64,000 nucleotides of DNA from Polyangiaceae bacterium (lineage in GTDB: Bacteria > Myxococcota_A > Polyangia > Polyangiales > Polyangiaceae), in the NCBI GenBank assembly GCA_023150915.1, contig JAKLKA010000014.1, positions 1-64,000 on the forward strand. The letters run 5' to 3'. Below the pieces are notes generated by a model. The model ran no database searches. It saw only the letters and a program-made list of their open reading frames with translations, and had not been told where the DNA came from. Positions 1 through 8,008 of the stretch are shown here, piece after piece; positions within the stretch are counted from its first letter, which is position 1, and each line of letters opens with the position of its first letter. Both the position numbers and the translations under genes were made by a program.

Positions 1-588
1 CTTCTTGTCCCACACGTAGAGCCCGGCGAGCACCAAGAGACCGAGGGCCACTTCGTACAGCTGGCTGGGGTGCCGCAGCGGGGGGTTCGGCACGCGATCG
101 AAGCGCGGCAGCCGCACGCCCCAGGTCTGGTCGGTGAGCTTGCCGACGATCTCGGAGTTGAACCAGTTCCCGACCCGCACCAGGGTGGCGCCCAGCGCGG
201 CCGAGTAAGAAAAGCGATCCGAGCCCTCGAGGAATGGGACCCCGCGGCGCTTGCAGAACAGGTACATCGCGATGATCAGCCCGATCACCGCGCCGTGGCT
301 GGCCAGCCCGCCCTCCCAGATCTTGAGGACCCAGACCGGATCCTTCAACGCCTTGTCGATGTCGTAGAACAGCACGTGCCCGAGCCGCGAGCCCACCAGC
401 ACGCCGAGCACGCCATAGACGATGAAGTCACCCGCGTCCTCTTCGTCCCCGTCGCCGCGCTTGACCTGCCACTTGAGCAGCCAGAAGCCGCCCAAGAACA
501 CCAGCACGAAGAGCAGGCTGTACCAGCGCAGTGAGACGGGGCCCAGGCGCGCCAAAATCGGATCGACGTTCCAAGTGAAGGTCGGCAC
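1..588 (-). CDS. lgt: Prolipoprotein diacylglyceryl transferase, C-terminus outside window
   Basis: Inner-membrane enzyme that transfers diacylglycerol from phosphatidylglycerol to the lipobox cysteine of prolipoproteins. The 196 visible residues begin at a GTG and read MPTFTWNVDPILARLGPVSL, typical of Lgt. They contain several hydrophobic segments and the conserved GGLASHGAVIG and RVGNWFNSEIVGK stretches (the latter near residue 140). The 3' end runs off the left edge. It lies 40 nt downstream of the histidine kinase on the same strand. Lgt is a housekeeping gene; lipoproteins such as FlgH in this window would be its substrates. Confidence 0.9.
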   Translation of the reverse strand, partial: MPTFTWNVDPILARLGPVSLRWYSLLFVLVFLGGFWLLKWQVKRGDGDEEDAGDFIVYGVLGVLVGSRLGHVLFYDIDKALKDPVWVLKIWEGGLASHGAVIGLIIAMYLFCKRRGVPFLEGSDRFSYSAALGATLVRVGNWFNSEIVGKLTDQTWGVRLPRFDRVPNPPLRHPSQLYEVALGLLVLAGLYVWDKK

Positions 589-628
589 GGGGCGCTTCTA
601 CCGCGATTTGGCCGGGCCCGCGAGGGTT

Positions 629-3208
629 TCAGTGCAGGCGTGCCCCGCTGGTTTCGCTCGGCTCGGGCGCCACCCCTGCCAGCGCCCGCACGCGCTCTTT
701 CAGCTCGGCCACGCTGATCGGCTTGGGCAAGATCCGGTCGGCCACCTTCGCGCAGAAGGCCGTCGCTTCGGGGGTGAACGCGCCACCGGTGGTGAACAGC
801 ATCCGCTCCGCGACCTTGGGGAAACGGCGCTCCACCGTGGCGTACAGCTCCATTCCACTGGTCCCCGGCATCATCAGGTCGGTCACCACGGCATCGAGCT
901 CTTCTCCGCGCTCGAGCCGCTCCAGCGCTTCTTCGGCCGACACGCACAGCGTCAGATCGAAGTGCCTGCGAAGCGGTCGTGCCAGCGAGCGAAGCAGCGC
1001 CTCGTCATCGTCGACCAGCATCACCCGCAGCGATCGGGTGGGGGGGGCCGAGACACGCTTGGCGAGCCGCAGCGGTTCGGTCGTCGGTTCCACCGCCGGC
1101 AAGAGCACCCGGAAGGTGGTGCCGACCCCCAGCTCGCTCTCGACCTCGATGTCGCCGCCCAGCGAGCGCACGGTCTGGCGGCAGATGCTGAGGCCGAGGC
1201 CGGTGCCCTGGCCCACGGGCTTGGTGGTGAAGAACGGATCGAAGATCCGCGGCAGCACGTTTGCGGGGATGCCGCTGCCGGTATCGGACACCTCGCACAC
1301 CGCCCGGCCGTTCTCCGAATACGTACGGACGCGGATCTCGTTCTTCTCGGGGCCGCCCTCGTGCACGGCGTGGCAGGCGTTGACCAGCAGATTGAGCAGC
1401 ACCTGGCCCAGCTCGGCCTCGTTGGCGCTGACGTAGAAGTCCTGCTGGTGGTCGATCGACAGCCGAGCCCGGTGGCGGATCTCGTTGCCGGCCATGGTGG
1501 TCGCCGACTGCACCGCGTCGCGCAGACTGGTCGCGTGCCGCTCGGGCGCGGCGCGCGAGAAACCCGAAATGGCCTGGACGATGTCGCGAATGCGGCGCGC
1601 ACCCTGCAAGGCTTCGTCCACCAGGACCTTGGGCTCGGCGGGTCCCTTGCCGAGCGAAAGCTCGAGCTCTTCCAGGTTTGCCGTCAGATAGGCCAGCGGG
1701 TTGTTGATCTCGTGGCCGACGCCGGCCGCCAGGGTGCCGACCGCCACCATGCGGTCGAGCTCCATCATGCGCGCGGTGAGCTCGTTGCGATCGGTGACGT
1801 CCCGGGCGATCAAGGCTTGGGCCGGGGCGCCGTCGAACTCGATGGGCACGCAGGCCACCTCGGCCGTGATCGACCGATGACGTGAGCTGAGGCGCAGCTC
1901 GGCTGGCGTTCCCCCTTCGCGGATGGCCTGCAATCGCTGGCGATCCGCGTGGTGGACCAACCGCCCGGCGCGCAGCCCACTCAGGCTGTCTTCGGCGCTC
2001 AGCTCGAGGAGGTTGCTGAGCGCGGCGTTGATGTAGAGGATCTGGTCGCCCTGGAGCACGGCGATGGCGTCGGGCAGGCTCTCGATCAACGCGCGCGAGT
2101 TCTTCTCGCTGCGGATCAGCGCCGCGCGCGCCGCCTGTTCGGAGGTGACGTCGCGCAACACCGCGATCACCCCGCCGTCATGGCCGAACGGGGCGATGGT
2201 CCACACCACCTGGACCCTGCCCCGGTGATCGTGCTGCGTGATGGGGGCCGTGGTGACCGTGCTGCCGCGGGCCGCCTGCGCCAGCTTGGCGGCCAGCGTC
2301 TTTTCGTCCTTCGCGGCGATGCGCAGCAAGTCCCACAGCCGCTCGCCCAGGGCGCTGTCGGTCGGCACGTTGGCCAGCTGTGCCGCCACCGGGTTCCAGA
2401 GCCGGACGCGCTGCGCCGCGTCGAGCACCACCACGCCCTCGCCGATCGACGAGACCACGTCGTGGTGCAAGAGCTCGAGCGCCCGGTGCTTGCTGGCGTT
2501 CGACTCGGCGGCGTGCTCGCTCTGGGCGAGCGCTTCCATGAACCGCTTCACGTCGTGGGCGACCACGCTGGCCGCCAGGGCGGTGAAGCCGTATTCCGTG
2601 GTCGAGAAGGCTGCCTGTTGGCCGAGCCAGATGCTCACCGCGGAGTACAGCGCCGTCAGGCCCCACAGTCCAATCCCCAGCTGGAAATGGCGGACTTCGC
2701 GGCGACGTTCCGGTGGAGCCCGCGTCGAGACGACGAGCGCGCCACCGAGCAGCGCTAGCCCTACCAGCAACAGCGCGGTGACCCCGGGGGACACGTTGCG
2801 GCGCCAGAACACGCCCTCGCCGAGGGGCTGGGTCACGGGATGCACCCCGGTGATCAGCCAGGGCGACAGGGTCAAGCCGACCGGCAGCAGCGCACACGCC
2901 CAGAGCACCGTCAGGGCGCGAGGCGTGGCGCGCCCCGCCACGGTCAGGGACCAGGCCAGGGTGGCGAAGGCCGTCACGCCCAGCACGGCGCCCTCGATCC
3001 GCGAGAGCAACAGGGCGGCCTCTGCGCCGACGTTGTAGTGCACCGCCATCAGCCCGGCGTAGGCCGCGGCCATCAGGCTGGTGACGCCCATCCAGAGGTG
3101 CTCGGCATGGGCGGGGCGCCGGGAGAAGAGCCAGAGCTCGTAGGCGGTGAGCAGGGCGGCGGCGCCGCCGAGCACACTGTCACCGATGGAGAGAATGGAG
3201 ACCGACAC
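629..3208 (-). CDS. Hybrid sensor histidine kinase with C-terminal receiver
   Basis: About 859 residues from a GTG start. Residues ~1-225 hold seven or so hydrophobic segments (7TM-type sensor). Two PAS-like regions follow (~250-490), then a HisKA helix with GVGHEINNPL (phospho-acceptor His), an ATPase with N box (LLNLLVNACHAVH) and G boxes (DTGSGIP, GTGLGLSI), and a receiver domain with LVDDDE, the phospho-acceptor Asp in VVTDLMMPG and the KP motif. The open frame extends 299 codons further upstream, but that part runs antisense-like through flgF and has no protein character. I chose the GTG because a sigma-28-type promoter sits 25-51 nt upstream. The REC-HDOD protein encoded two genes upstream is a plausible partner. 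The ligand is unknown. Confidence 0.85.
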   Translation of the reverse strand: MSVSILSIGDSVLGGAAALLTAYELWLFSRRPAHAEHLWMGVTSLMAAAYAGLMAVHYNVGAEAALLLSRIEGAVLGVTAFATLAWSLTVAGRATPRALTVLWACALLPVGLTLSPWLITGVHPVTQPLGEGVFWRRNVSPGVTALLLVGLALLGGALVVSTRAPPERRREVRHFQLGIGLWGLTALYSAVSIWLGQQAAFSTTEYGFTALAASVVAHDVKRFMEALAQSEHAAESNASKHRALELLHHDVVSSIGEGVVVLDAAQRVRLWNPVAAQLANVPTDSALGERLWDLLRIAAKDEKTLAAKLAQAARGSTVTTAPITQHDHRGRVQVVWTIAPFGHDGGVIAVLRDVTSEQAARAALIRSEKNSRALIESLPDAIAVLQGDQILYINAALSNLLELSAEDSLSGLRAGRLVHHADRQRLQAIREGGTPAELRLSSRHRSITAEVACVPIEFDGAPAQALIARDVTDRNELTARMMELDRMVAVGTLAAGVGHEINNPLAYLTANLEELELSLGKGPAEPKVLVDEALQGARRIRDIVQAISGFSRAAPERHATSLRDAVQSATTMAGNEIRHRARLSIDHQQDFYVSANEAELGQVLLNLLVNACHAVHEGGPEKNEIRVRTYSENGRAVCEVSDTGSGIPANVLPRIFDPFFTTKPVGQGTGLGLSICRQTVRSLGGDIEVESELGVGTTFRVLLPAVEPTTEPLRLAKRVSAPPTRSLRVMLVDDDEALLRSLARPLRRHFDLTLCVSAEEALERLERGEELDAVVTDLMMPGTSGMELYATVERRFPKVAERMLFTTGGAFTPEATAFCAKVADRILPKPISVAELKERVRALAGVAPEPSETSGARLH

Positions 3209-3232
3209 GAGGGGGATGGATCGACGACTGCG

Positions 3233-3259
3233 TGAACGGCGCCCGTGCGCCGATCTTGA
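3233..3259 (-). promoter_or_regulatory. Sigma-28 (FliA)-type promoter of the hybrid kinase
   Basis: On the minus strand TCAAGATC, 11 nt, GCCGTTCA. It has the same elements and spacing as the flagellin and flgM promoters in this window. The predicted start is near 3228, about 20 nt before the GTG at 3208. Confidence 0.65.
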
Positions 3260-3357
3260 CCCTTCACCGTAGCACGACGAGACACTCGGGATTTCCGTCG
3301 GCTGCCCGTGTGGGTAGGCCGCGCACCCCTCGGCCGGGCCGAGTCTTGGACAGCGCT

Positions 3358-4098
3358 TCAGCGCTTGGCCATCACGTCGGTGGCAGCCTTGCGATCGATG
3401 GTCGAGAAGGCTTCGATCACCTTCGTGAGCATCTCGAACTGCCGGCTGGCCGTCACCAGTGAGGTCATTCCGCCGACGGCCGAGGCGTTCGAGCCTTCGA
3501 GCGCTTCGACCTCGAGATCGGCTGCCGCTTCGACCGGCCTTCCCGCGGCAGGGGGCGCACGGAACATGACCTTGCCGTCGCGCTCGAGCGCGGCGGGCGC
3601 CTTGAACGACACGACCAAGAGCCGCTGCGGGCTCTCGACGCCGTCGACGACGAGGCGGCCGTCCTTTGCGAAGGCCACCGACTTTGCCTCGCTCGGAACC
3701 TTGATGATCTTGCGATCGGGGCCCAGATAGGGCGTGCCGTCGGGCATTGTCAGCGACCCATCTGCCGCCACGTGGGCGCCGCCGGCGCGCGTGTAGCGCT
3801 CGCCGTCCTTGGTCTTGACCACGAAGAACGTGTCGTCGCTGCGGAGCGCGACGTCGAGCGGCCGACCCGTGGTGGTGAGGTCCCCGGCTCGGAAGTCGAC
3901 CCGCGCACTGCGCACCAGGGCGTAGCGCAGCGACGGGGTCTGGCCCTGCTGCACCGCTCTCGCGAGCTCCTGGCGGAAGACGGCCTGATCGGAGCGAAAG
4001 CCAGGGGTGGTCGCGTTCGCGATGTTGTTCGCGGCCACGTCGAGCGAGAAGCCCTGCGCCACTGCGCCCGAGGCCGCCGACCAGATCCCGGTGCTCAT
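3358..4098 (-). CDS. flgF: Flagellar basal-body rod protein FlgF
   Basis: Proximal rod subunit exported by the flagellar type III system. 246 residues. The N-terminal rod motif is clear (VAANNIANATTPGF, residues ~20-33). A central FlgE/F/G-type domain follows (LDVALRSDDTFFVVKTKDG) and the C-terminal helix reads VTASRQFEMLTKVIEAFSTID. The ATG is preceded by GGAGATGCAG, and it overlaps the stop of the REC-HDOD gene by 4 nt, so the two are translationally coupled. This flgF is separated from flgG (25633-26418), which is unusual because the two are normally adjacent. FlgG identity is less likely because a fuller FlgG exists elsewhere in the window. Confidence 0.85.
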   Translation of the reverse strand: MSTGIWSAASGAVAQGFSLDVAANNIANATTPGFRSDQAVFRQELARAVQQGQTPSLRYALVRSARVDFRAGDLTTTGRPLDVALRSDDTFFVVKTKDGERYTRAGGAHVAADGSLTMPDGTPYLGPDRKIIKVPSEAKSVAFAKDGRLVVDGVESPQRLLVVSFKAPAALERDGKVMFRAPPAAGRPVEAAADLEVEALEGSNASAVGGMTSLVTASRQFEMLTKVIEAFSTIDRKAATDVMAKR

Positions 4099-5342
4099 CC
4101 TGCATCTCCTTCGCGCGTGCTCAGCACGCGCTCTGCCGCCGCCCGCCACTCGGGCAAGAGTTGCGCCAACGCCAGCTCTTTCAGGTGCCCCCGGTCGATC
4201 ACGAAGGGGTCGTCCCCCGCGTCGTCCAGCGCCGGCACCTCGGGGTCACGGGCCAGTTTCGACGCAATGTTCACCGCGAGCGGCACGTCCATGCGCTGGG
4301 ACACGTTTCGCTGCAGCTCGTGGTGCGAAAGCACGCCGCGGATCAGCACGCCGGGCAACCCCCAGATCCCCAGCAGGTAGGCGCCGACCGCGGGGTGGCC
4401 CACGCCGAATACGTCCACCTCGCTCAGCTCCGGCGGGGCGCCTTCGCGCTGGCGGATCAGCACCTCCGAGTATTCGTGGGGTGCCCGCGACGCCAGCAAC
4501 AGCTGCCCGACGTTCTGCAACATCGCGGCGCTGAAGGCGGTCTCGCTCGCGTTGGGCTGTCCGATCACCTGCCGTGCGATGTGGGCGCTGGCCAGCGCGT
4601 GGGCCTGCAGCGCCTCGAGATCGAAGCCGCGAACCGGCTGCGACATGCGGTATTGCTCGACGATGGCCGCGCTGAGGACCAGTGTCTTCACGGTGTTGAA
4701 GCCCAGGTAGGCGATGGCGCCGCGCACGCTGCGGACGCGGCGCGGCAGCCCGAAGAAGGCCGATGACACCAGTCGGATCAGCTGAGCCGAGAGTGCCACG
4801 TCGCGCTCGATCAAGACCGCCACGTCCTCGACCCCCGCGCGCCGGCCGGCCAGCGCCACGGCCACCTCGTGGAAGACCTTCGGCGGCGACGGCAGGCGAT
4901 TGCTGGCGCCGACCAGGCCCCGCAGCCGCTCGTTGGTCAAGAGCTCGCGAAGCTGCAGCGCGCGCTTCAGCTTGGCATGAAGCTCGCGCCGCTCGAATGG
5001 CTTCTGAAGCAGCAAGTGCGCCGTGGGCAGCGACCGATGCGCCATCTCGGGCGTGGCTTGTCCGGTCAGCAAGATGCGCACTACGTCGGGGTGACGCTCT
5101 TGGACGAACGACAAGAGCTCGGCACCGCTCATGGCCGGCGTGCCCAGGTTCAGGTCGGAGAGCACCAGATCGACCGCTTGCCGTTCGAAGACCGCGATGG
5201 CCTCTTCGGCCGTGGCGGCGGTTTCGACGAGCCACTCGGGCTCCACGCTGCCGAGGAGTCGCGCGACGCTGCGAAGCACCATCGCATCGTCGTCGACGAG
5301 CAGGACCCGAATTGGTCGTTCTCGGGCGATGCCGTCCATCAT
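4095..5342 (-). CDS. Response regulator with HDOD output domain
   Basis: 415 residues. Receiver domain at ~10-125 with LLVDDDAM, Asp in LVLSDLNLG and Lys in LLQKPFERRE. HDOD domain at ~140-370 with SSAFFGLPRRVRSVRGAIAYLG. The usual HD motif is replaced (MLQNVGQLLL), so phosphohydrolase activity is unlikely; HDOD domains generally act as signalling or protein-interaction modules. It is the first gene of a two-gene unit with flgF, tying a signalling output to rod assembly. Either of two adjacent ATGs could start it. The nearby hybrid kinase is a candidate phosphodonor (inference). Confidence 0.82.
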   Translation of the reverse strand: MMDGIARERPIRVLLVDDDAMVLRSVARLLGSVEPEWLVETAATAEEAIAVFERQAVDLVLSDLNLGTPAMSGAELLSFVQERHPDVVRILLTGQATPEMAHRSLPTAHLLLQKPFERRELHAKLKRALQLRELLTNERLRGLVGASNRLPSPPKVFHEVAVALAGRRAGVEDVAVLIERDVALSAQLIRLVSSAFFGLPRRVRSVRGAIAYLGFNTVKTLVLSAAIVEQYRMSQPVRGFDLEALQAHALASAHIARQVIGQPNASETAFSAAMLQNVGQLLLASRAPHEYSEVLIRQREGAPPELSEVDVFGVGHPAVGAYLLGIWGLPGVLIRGVLSHHELQRNVSQRMDVPLAVNIASKLARDPEVPALDDAGDDPFVIDRGHLKELALAQLLPEWRAAAERVLSTREGDAG

Positions 5343-5356
5343 TGCCCCCGGATGAG

Positions 5357-5372
5357 AGCAAAGCCTACGCCA
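5357..5372 (-). promoter_or_regulatory. Sigma-54-type promoter of REC-HDOD/flgF
   Basis: Minus strand TGGCGTA-GGCT-TTGCT with GG-N10-GC spacing. The predicted start is near 5346, 3-4 nt before the ATG. The -24 box is imperfect (4 of 7 to TGGCACG). Confidence 0.45.
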
Positions 5373-5505
5373 GCTCGTGGTCTTCGGGTGGATGAAACTC
5401 CGGACACGAGATCGCGCCCGACACTGCCCGCCAGATTGACGGCGCTCGCGTCACCGATCTGGCGGCGCCGGCAGCGACCACGGTCCGGGCCAGGCCGCGC
5501 GCGCA

Positions 5506-5521
5506 TGGCCTGCTTCTTGCC
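5506..5521 (+). promoter_or_regulatory. Sigma-54-type promoter of the glucosaminidase gene
   Basis: TGGCCTG-CTTC-TTGCC with GG-N10-GC. The predicted start, near 5532, is 2 nt before the ATG at 5534, so the mRNA would be leaderless. Confidence 0.55.
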
Positions 5522-5533
5522 GATTGACCCGGA

Positions 5534-6337
5534 ATGCACGTCGGTGGCGCTCCCGGTCTGGCTCCCGAGCCGCGACCCTTGCCCTTGCCGCCCGAGCCGC
5601 GGCCAGCCGTGGGCTCGTTCGAGGCCGAGCTCGAGCGGGTGCGCGCCGACGTCGAGGTCCGCCGCACCGCGCTCTCCGGCGACGAGGCCCGGGCTGCCAT
5701 CGAGCGGGCGTGGACCGCGCGCTTCGGGGCCCCCCCCAGCCGGGGAACGCTGGGGGTGCTGGTGGCCCAGTGGGCCCACGAGACGGGCCGCGGCGCGTCG
5801 ATGTACAACTTCAACTTCGGAGGCATCAAAGGGGTCGGGCCGTCGGGGCTGTCGGTCGTGCAGCGCACGCGTGAGGGCTCGGGCTCGACCGAGCGCGTGA
5901 TCCACGATCGGTTCCGGGCCTACCGGACGGCAGAAGAGGGCGCGTCGGACTACCTTGCGCTGCTCGAGAAACGCTACGGCGCGGCGCTCGATGGGGCGAA
6001 GAACGGGGACCCCGAGGCCTTCGTGCGGGGGCTCAGGGCCCGCGGCTACTTCACCGGTGACGCCGGCGCTTACACGCGCTCGGTGAGCAAGCTGTCGGAG
6101 CTGGCCGCGACCCGCGGCTTCGACGCGCTGGGCGGGGCCACGGGCGTGGCGCCCACGCGCCTCGAGGCGCCCGCGGGCGCAGCGGCGCACACCGAGCTGC
6201 CATCGGGCTTCGAACCACCCATCCCCGAAGATACGCCGTTCGTCAGCGCGTTGGCGCTGGCGGACGAGATCGGACGGAGCGCCGTCCGCATCTTGTCGGA
6301 TCGGCGCGACCGCGACGACGAGGTCGGCCGGGGATAG
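5534..6337 (+). CDS. FlgJ-type peptidoglycan hydrolase (glucosaminidase domain)
   Basis: 267 residues. A proline-rich N-terminus (~1-25) has no signal peptide. The glucosaminidase domain spans ~45-200: LVAQWAHETGRGASMYNFNFGGIKG matches the catalytic-Glu and NLFGIK-like core of the FlgJ C-terminal domain (split here: WAHETGRG, then FNFGGIKG). It also has FRAYRTAEEGASDYLALL and YFTGDAGAYTRSV. It would open the peptidoglycan for rod passage. The rod-capping half of FlgJ is a separate gene at 22812-23114, so the classical two-domain FlgJ is split here. Lack of a signal peptide suggests export through the flagellar apparatus, as for FlgJ (inference). Confidence 0.8.
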   Translation: MHVGGAPGLAPEPRPLPLPPEPRPAVGSFEAELERVRADVEVRRTALSGDEARAAIERAWTARFGAPPSRGTLGVLVAQWAHETGRGASMYNFNFGGIKGVGPSGLSVVQRTREGSGSTERVIHDRFRAYRTAEEGASDYLALLEKRYGAALDGAKNGDPEAFVRGLRARGYFTGDAGAYTRSVSKLSELAATRGFDALGGATGVAPTRLEAPAGAAAHTELPSGFEPPIPEDTPFVSALALADEIGRSAVRILSDRRDRDDEVGRG

Positions 6338-6353
6338 CGGCACGACCGTTGCA
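6338..6353 (+). promoter_or_regulatory. Sigma-54-type promoter of the neuB operon
   Basis: CGGCACG-ACCG-TTGCA, one mismatch to the consensus, GG-N10-GC exact. The predicted start is near 6364, 16 nt before the neuB ATG. It directly follows the stop of the glucosaminidase gene and would drive the sugar genes, flbD, motA and motB. Confidence 0.75.
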
Positions 6354-6379
6354 CTCGACCCAACCGGAGGAACCATCTC

Positions 6380-7246
6380 ATGTCCGACGTCATCATCAAC
6401 GGAACACGCATCGGCGAGGGGGCTCCCTGCTACGTGGTGGCCGAAATTGGCATCAACCACAACGGAGATCTCGAGACGGCGCGGCGCCTGATCGACGTGG
6501 CCGGTATCGCCGGGTGTCAGGCCGTGAAGTTCCAGAAGCGCACCGTGGACGTGGTGTACGGCAAAGAAGAGCTCGAGCGCCCGCGCGAGAGCCCCTTCGG
6601 CAAGACCAACGGCGACTTGAAGCGCGGGCTCGAGTTCGGGCTCGGCCAGTACTGGGACGTTCACCGCTATTGCCGCGACAAGCACCTGACCTGGTTCGCG
6701 TCGTGCTGGGACGAGCACAGCGTCGACTTCATCGAGCAGTTCAACCCGCCGGCGTACAAGATCGCCTCGGCGTGCCTGACCGACGCGAACCTCTTGGCCC
6801 ATCACCGCCGCACCGGCCGCCCGCTGATCCTCTCGACCGGCATGAGCACTCAAGAGCAGGTCGACCGAGCCGTGGAGCTGCTCGGGACCGAGAACCTGGT
6901 CCTCTTGCACACCACCAGCGCCTACCCTGCGAAGCTGGACGATCTGAACCTGCGGATGATCCCCAAGATGGCCGAGCGTTATGGCGTGCCGGTGGGTTAC
7001 TCGGGTCACGAGGTGGGCCTGGCGACTTCGCTGGCCGCCGTGGCCCTGGGTGCGTGCATGATCGAGCGCCACATCACCCTGGACCGCGCGATGTGGGGCA
7101 GCGACCAGGCTGCCAGCGTCGAGCCGCAGGGCCTGATGAAGCTCGTGCGCGACATTCGCGCCATCGAGCGTGCGCTGGGGGACGGCGTGAAGACCGTCAC
7201 CGCCGACGAAGTACCCATCATGAACAAACTGCGCAGGGTTGCCTGA
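6380..7246 (+). CDS. neuB: NeuB-family nonulosonate synthase without SAF domain
   Basis: Condenses phosphoenolpyruvate with an N-acyl-hexosamine or hexose to give a nine-carbon nonulosonic acid. 288 residues forming the TIM barrel: VAEIGINHNGD (~18-28), AVKFQKRTVD (~48-57), SAYPAKLDDLNL, VGYSGHEVGL and IERHITLDRAMWGSDQAAS near the end. Family members with the C-terminal antifreeze-like (SAF) domain are usually ~335-350 residues; this one stops where SAF would begin. AGGAGG-like GGAGGAAC precedes the ATG. Exact substrate (sialic, legionaminic, pseudaminic or Kdn type) cannot be told from sequence; flagellin glycosylation is inferred from Maf and the flagellar context. Confidence 0.88.
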   Translation: MSDVIINGTRIGEGAPCYVVAEIGINHNGDLETARRLIDVAGIAGCQAVKFQKRTVDVVYGKEELERPRESPFGKTNGDLKRGLEFGLGQYWDVHRYCRDKHLTWFASCWDEHSVDFIEQFNPPAYKIASACLTDANLLAHHRRTGRPLILSTGMSTQEQVDRAVELLGTENLVLLHTTSAYPAKLDDLNLRMIPKMAERYGVPVGYSGHEVGLATSLAAVALGACMIERHITLDRAMWGSDQAASVEPQGLMKLVRDIRAIERALGDGVKTVTADEVPIMNKLRRVA

Positions 7247-7253
7247 GGCATTC

Positions 7254-7997
7254 ATGAGCTCGCTCGAGATCTTGGCGCTGATTCCGGCCCGCGGCGGGTC
7301 GAAGGGGATCCCACGCAAGAACCTGCTGGCCATCGGCGGCAAGCCGCTGATCGTGCACTCCATCGAGACCGCACTGGCGTCGCGCCGCATCACGCGCACC
7401 ATCGTCTCGACCGACGACCCAGAGATTGCCGACGTGGCCGCAGCGCACGGCGCCGAAGTTCCGTTTCGACGCCCCGCCGAGCACGCCACCGACGAGGCCA
7501 CCGACCTGCAGGTGTTCCGGCATGCCCTGGAATGGCTGGCGGCCGAGGGCTACCGGCCCGACCTGGTGGTGCACCTGCGGCCCACCCAGCCCGCGCGCGA
7601 CGCAGGCGTGGTGGACCGGGCCATCGACGAGCTGGCGAAACGCCCCGAAGCGGACTCGCTGCGTTCGGTCGAGCTGGCCGAGCACACGCCGTACAAGATG
7701 TACTCGCTCGACGGCGGTCGGCTCAGGCCCGTGATGGAAGTGCCGGGCATGCCCGAGGCGCACAACATGCCGCGGCAGAAGCTGCCGCTGGTCTACCGCG
7801 GCAACGGCTACGTCGACGTGCTCCGCCCGCGGGTCATCGAGCAAGACTCGATGAACGGAGCGGTGATCTTGCCGTTCGTGATCTTCGAGCGAGTCTTGGA
7901 TCTGGACTACCCCGATCAGATCCCCTCGCTCGAGCGCGCCCTGCAGGGGTCACGGCGCCCCCCATCGACCACCGTGCGCCTGCGCCACCCCGCGTGA
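7254..7997 (+). CDS. neuA: Acylneuraminate (nonulosonate) cytidylyltransferase
   Basis: Activates the nonulosonic acid with CTP to a CMP-sugar, the donor for glycosyltransferases. 247 residues with the nucleotide-binding signature LIPARGGSKGIPRKNL near residue 7, LRPTQPARD (~105) and PLVYRGNGYVDV. The ATG at 7254 is preferred to the in-frame TTG at 7239: GAGG lies 7 nt before the ATG, and this start puts the signature at the normal distance. It begins 7 nt after neuB. LegF/PseF-type specificity is equally possible. Confidence 0.87.
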   Translation: MSSLEILALIPARGGSKGIPRKNLLAIGGKPLIVHSIETALASRRITRTIVSTDDPEIADVAAAHGAEVPFRRPAEHATDEATDLQVFRHALEWLAAEGYRPDLVVHLRPTQPARDAGVVDRAIDELAKRPEADSLRSVELAEHTPYKMYSLDGGRLRPVMEVPGMPEAHNMPRQKLPLVYRGNGYVDVLRPRVIEQDSMNGAVILPFVIFERVLDLDYPDQIPSLERALQGSRRPPSTTVRLRHPA

Positions 7998-8008
7998 TCG
8001 GAGAGTCA

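Noticed and set aside
3329-3343. CTCGGC-GCCGAG hairpin after flgF
   Set aside because: Six-bp stem, no T tract; such palindromes are common at this GC content.
3209-4105. 299-codon upstream extension of the hybrid kinase frame
   Set aside because: It overlaps flgF on the same strand in another frame, has no domain character and is rich in Arg/Gly/Pro, as expected for a high-GC shadow frame; a sigma-28-type site lies just before GTG 3208.
5339-7501. 720-codon minus-strand open frame opposite glucosaminidase and neuB
   Set aside because: Antisense to clear gene families; composition typical of a GC-rich shadow.
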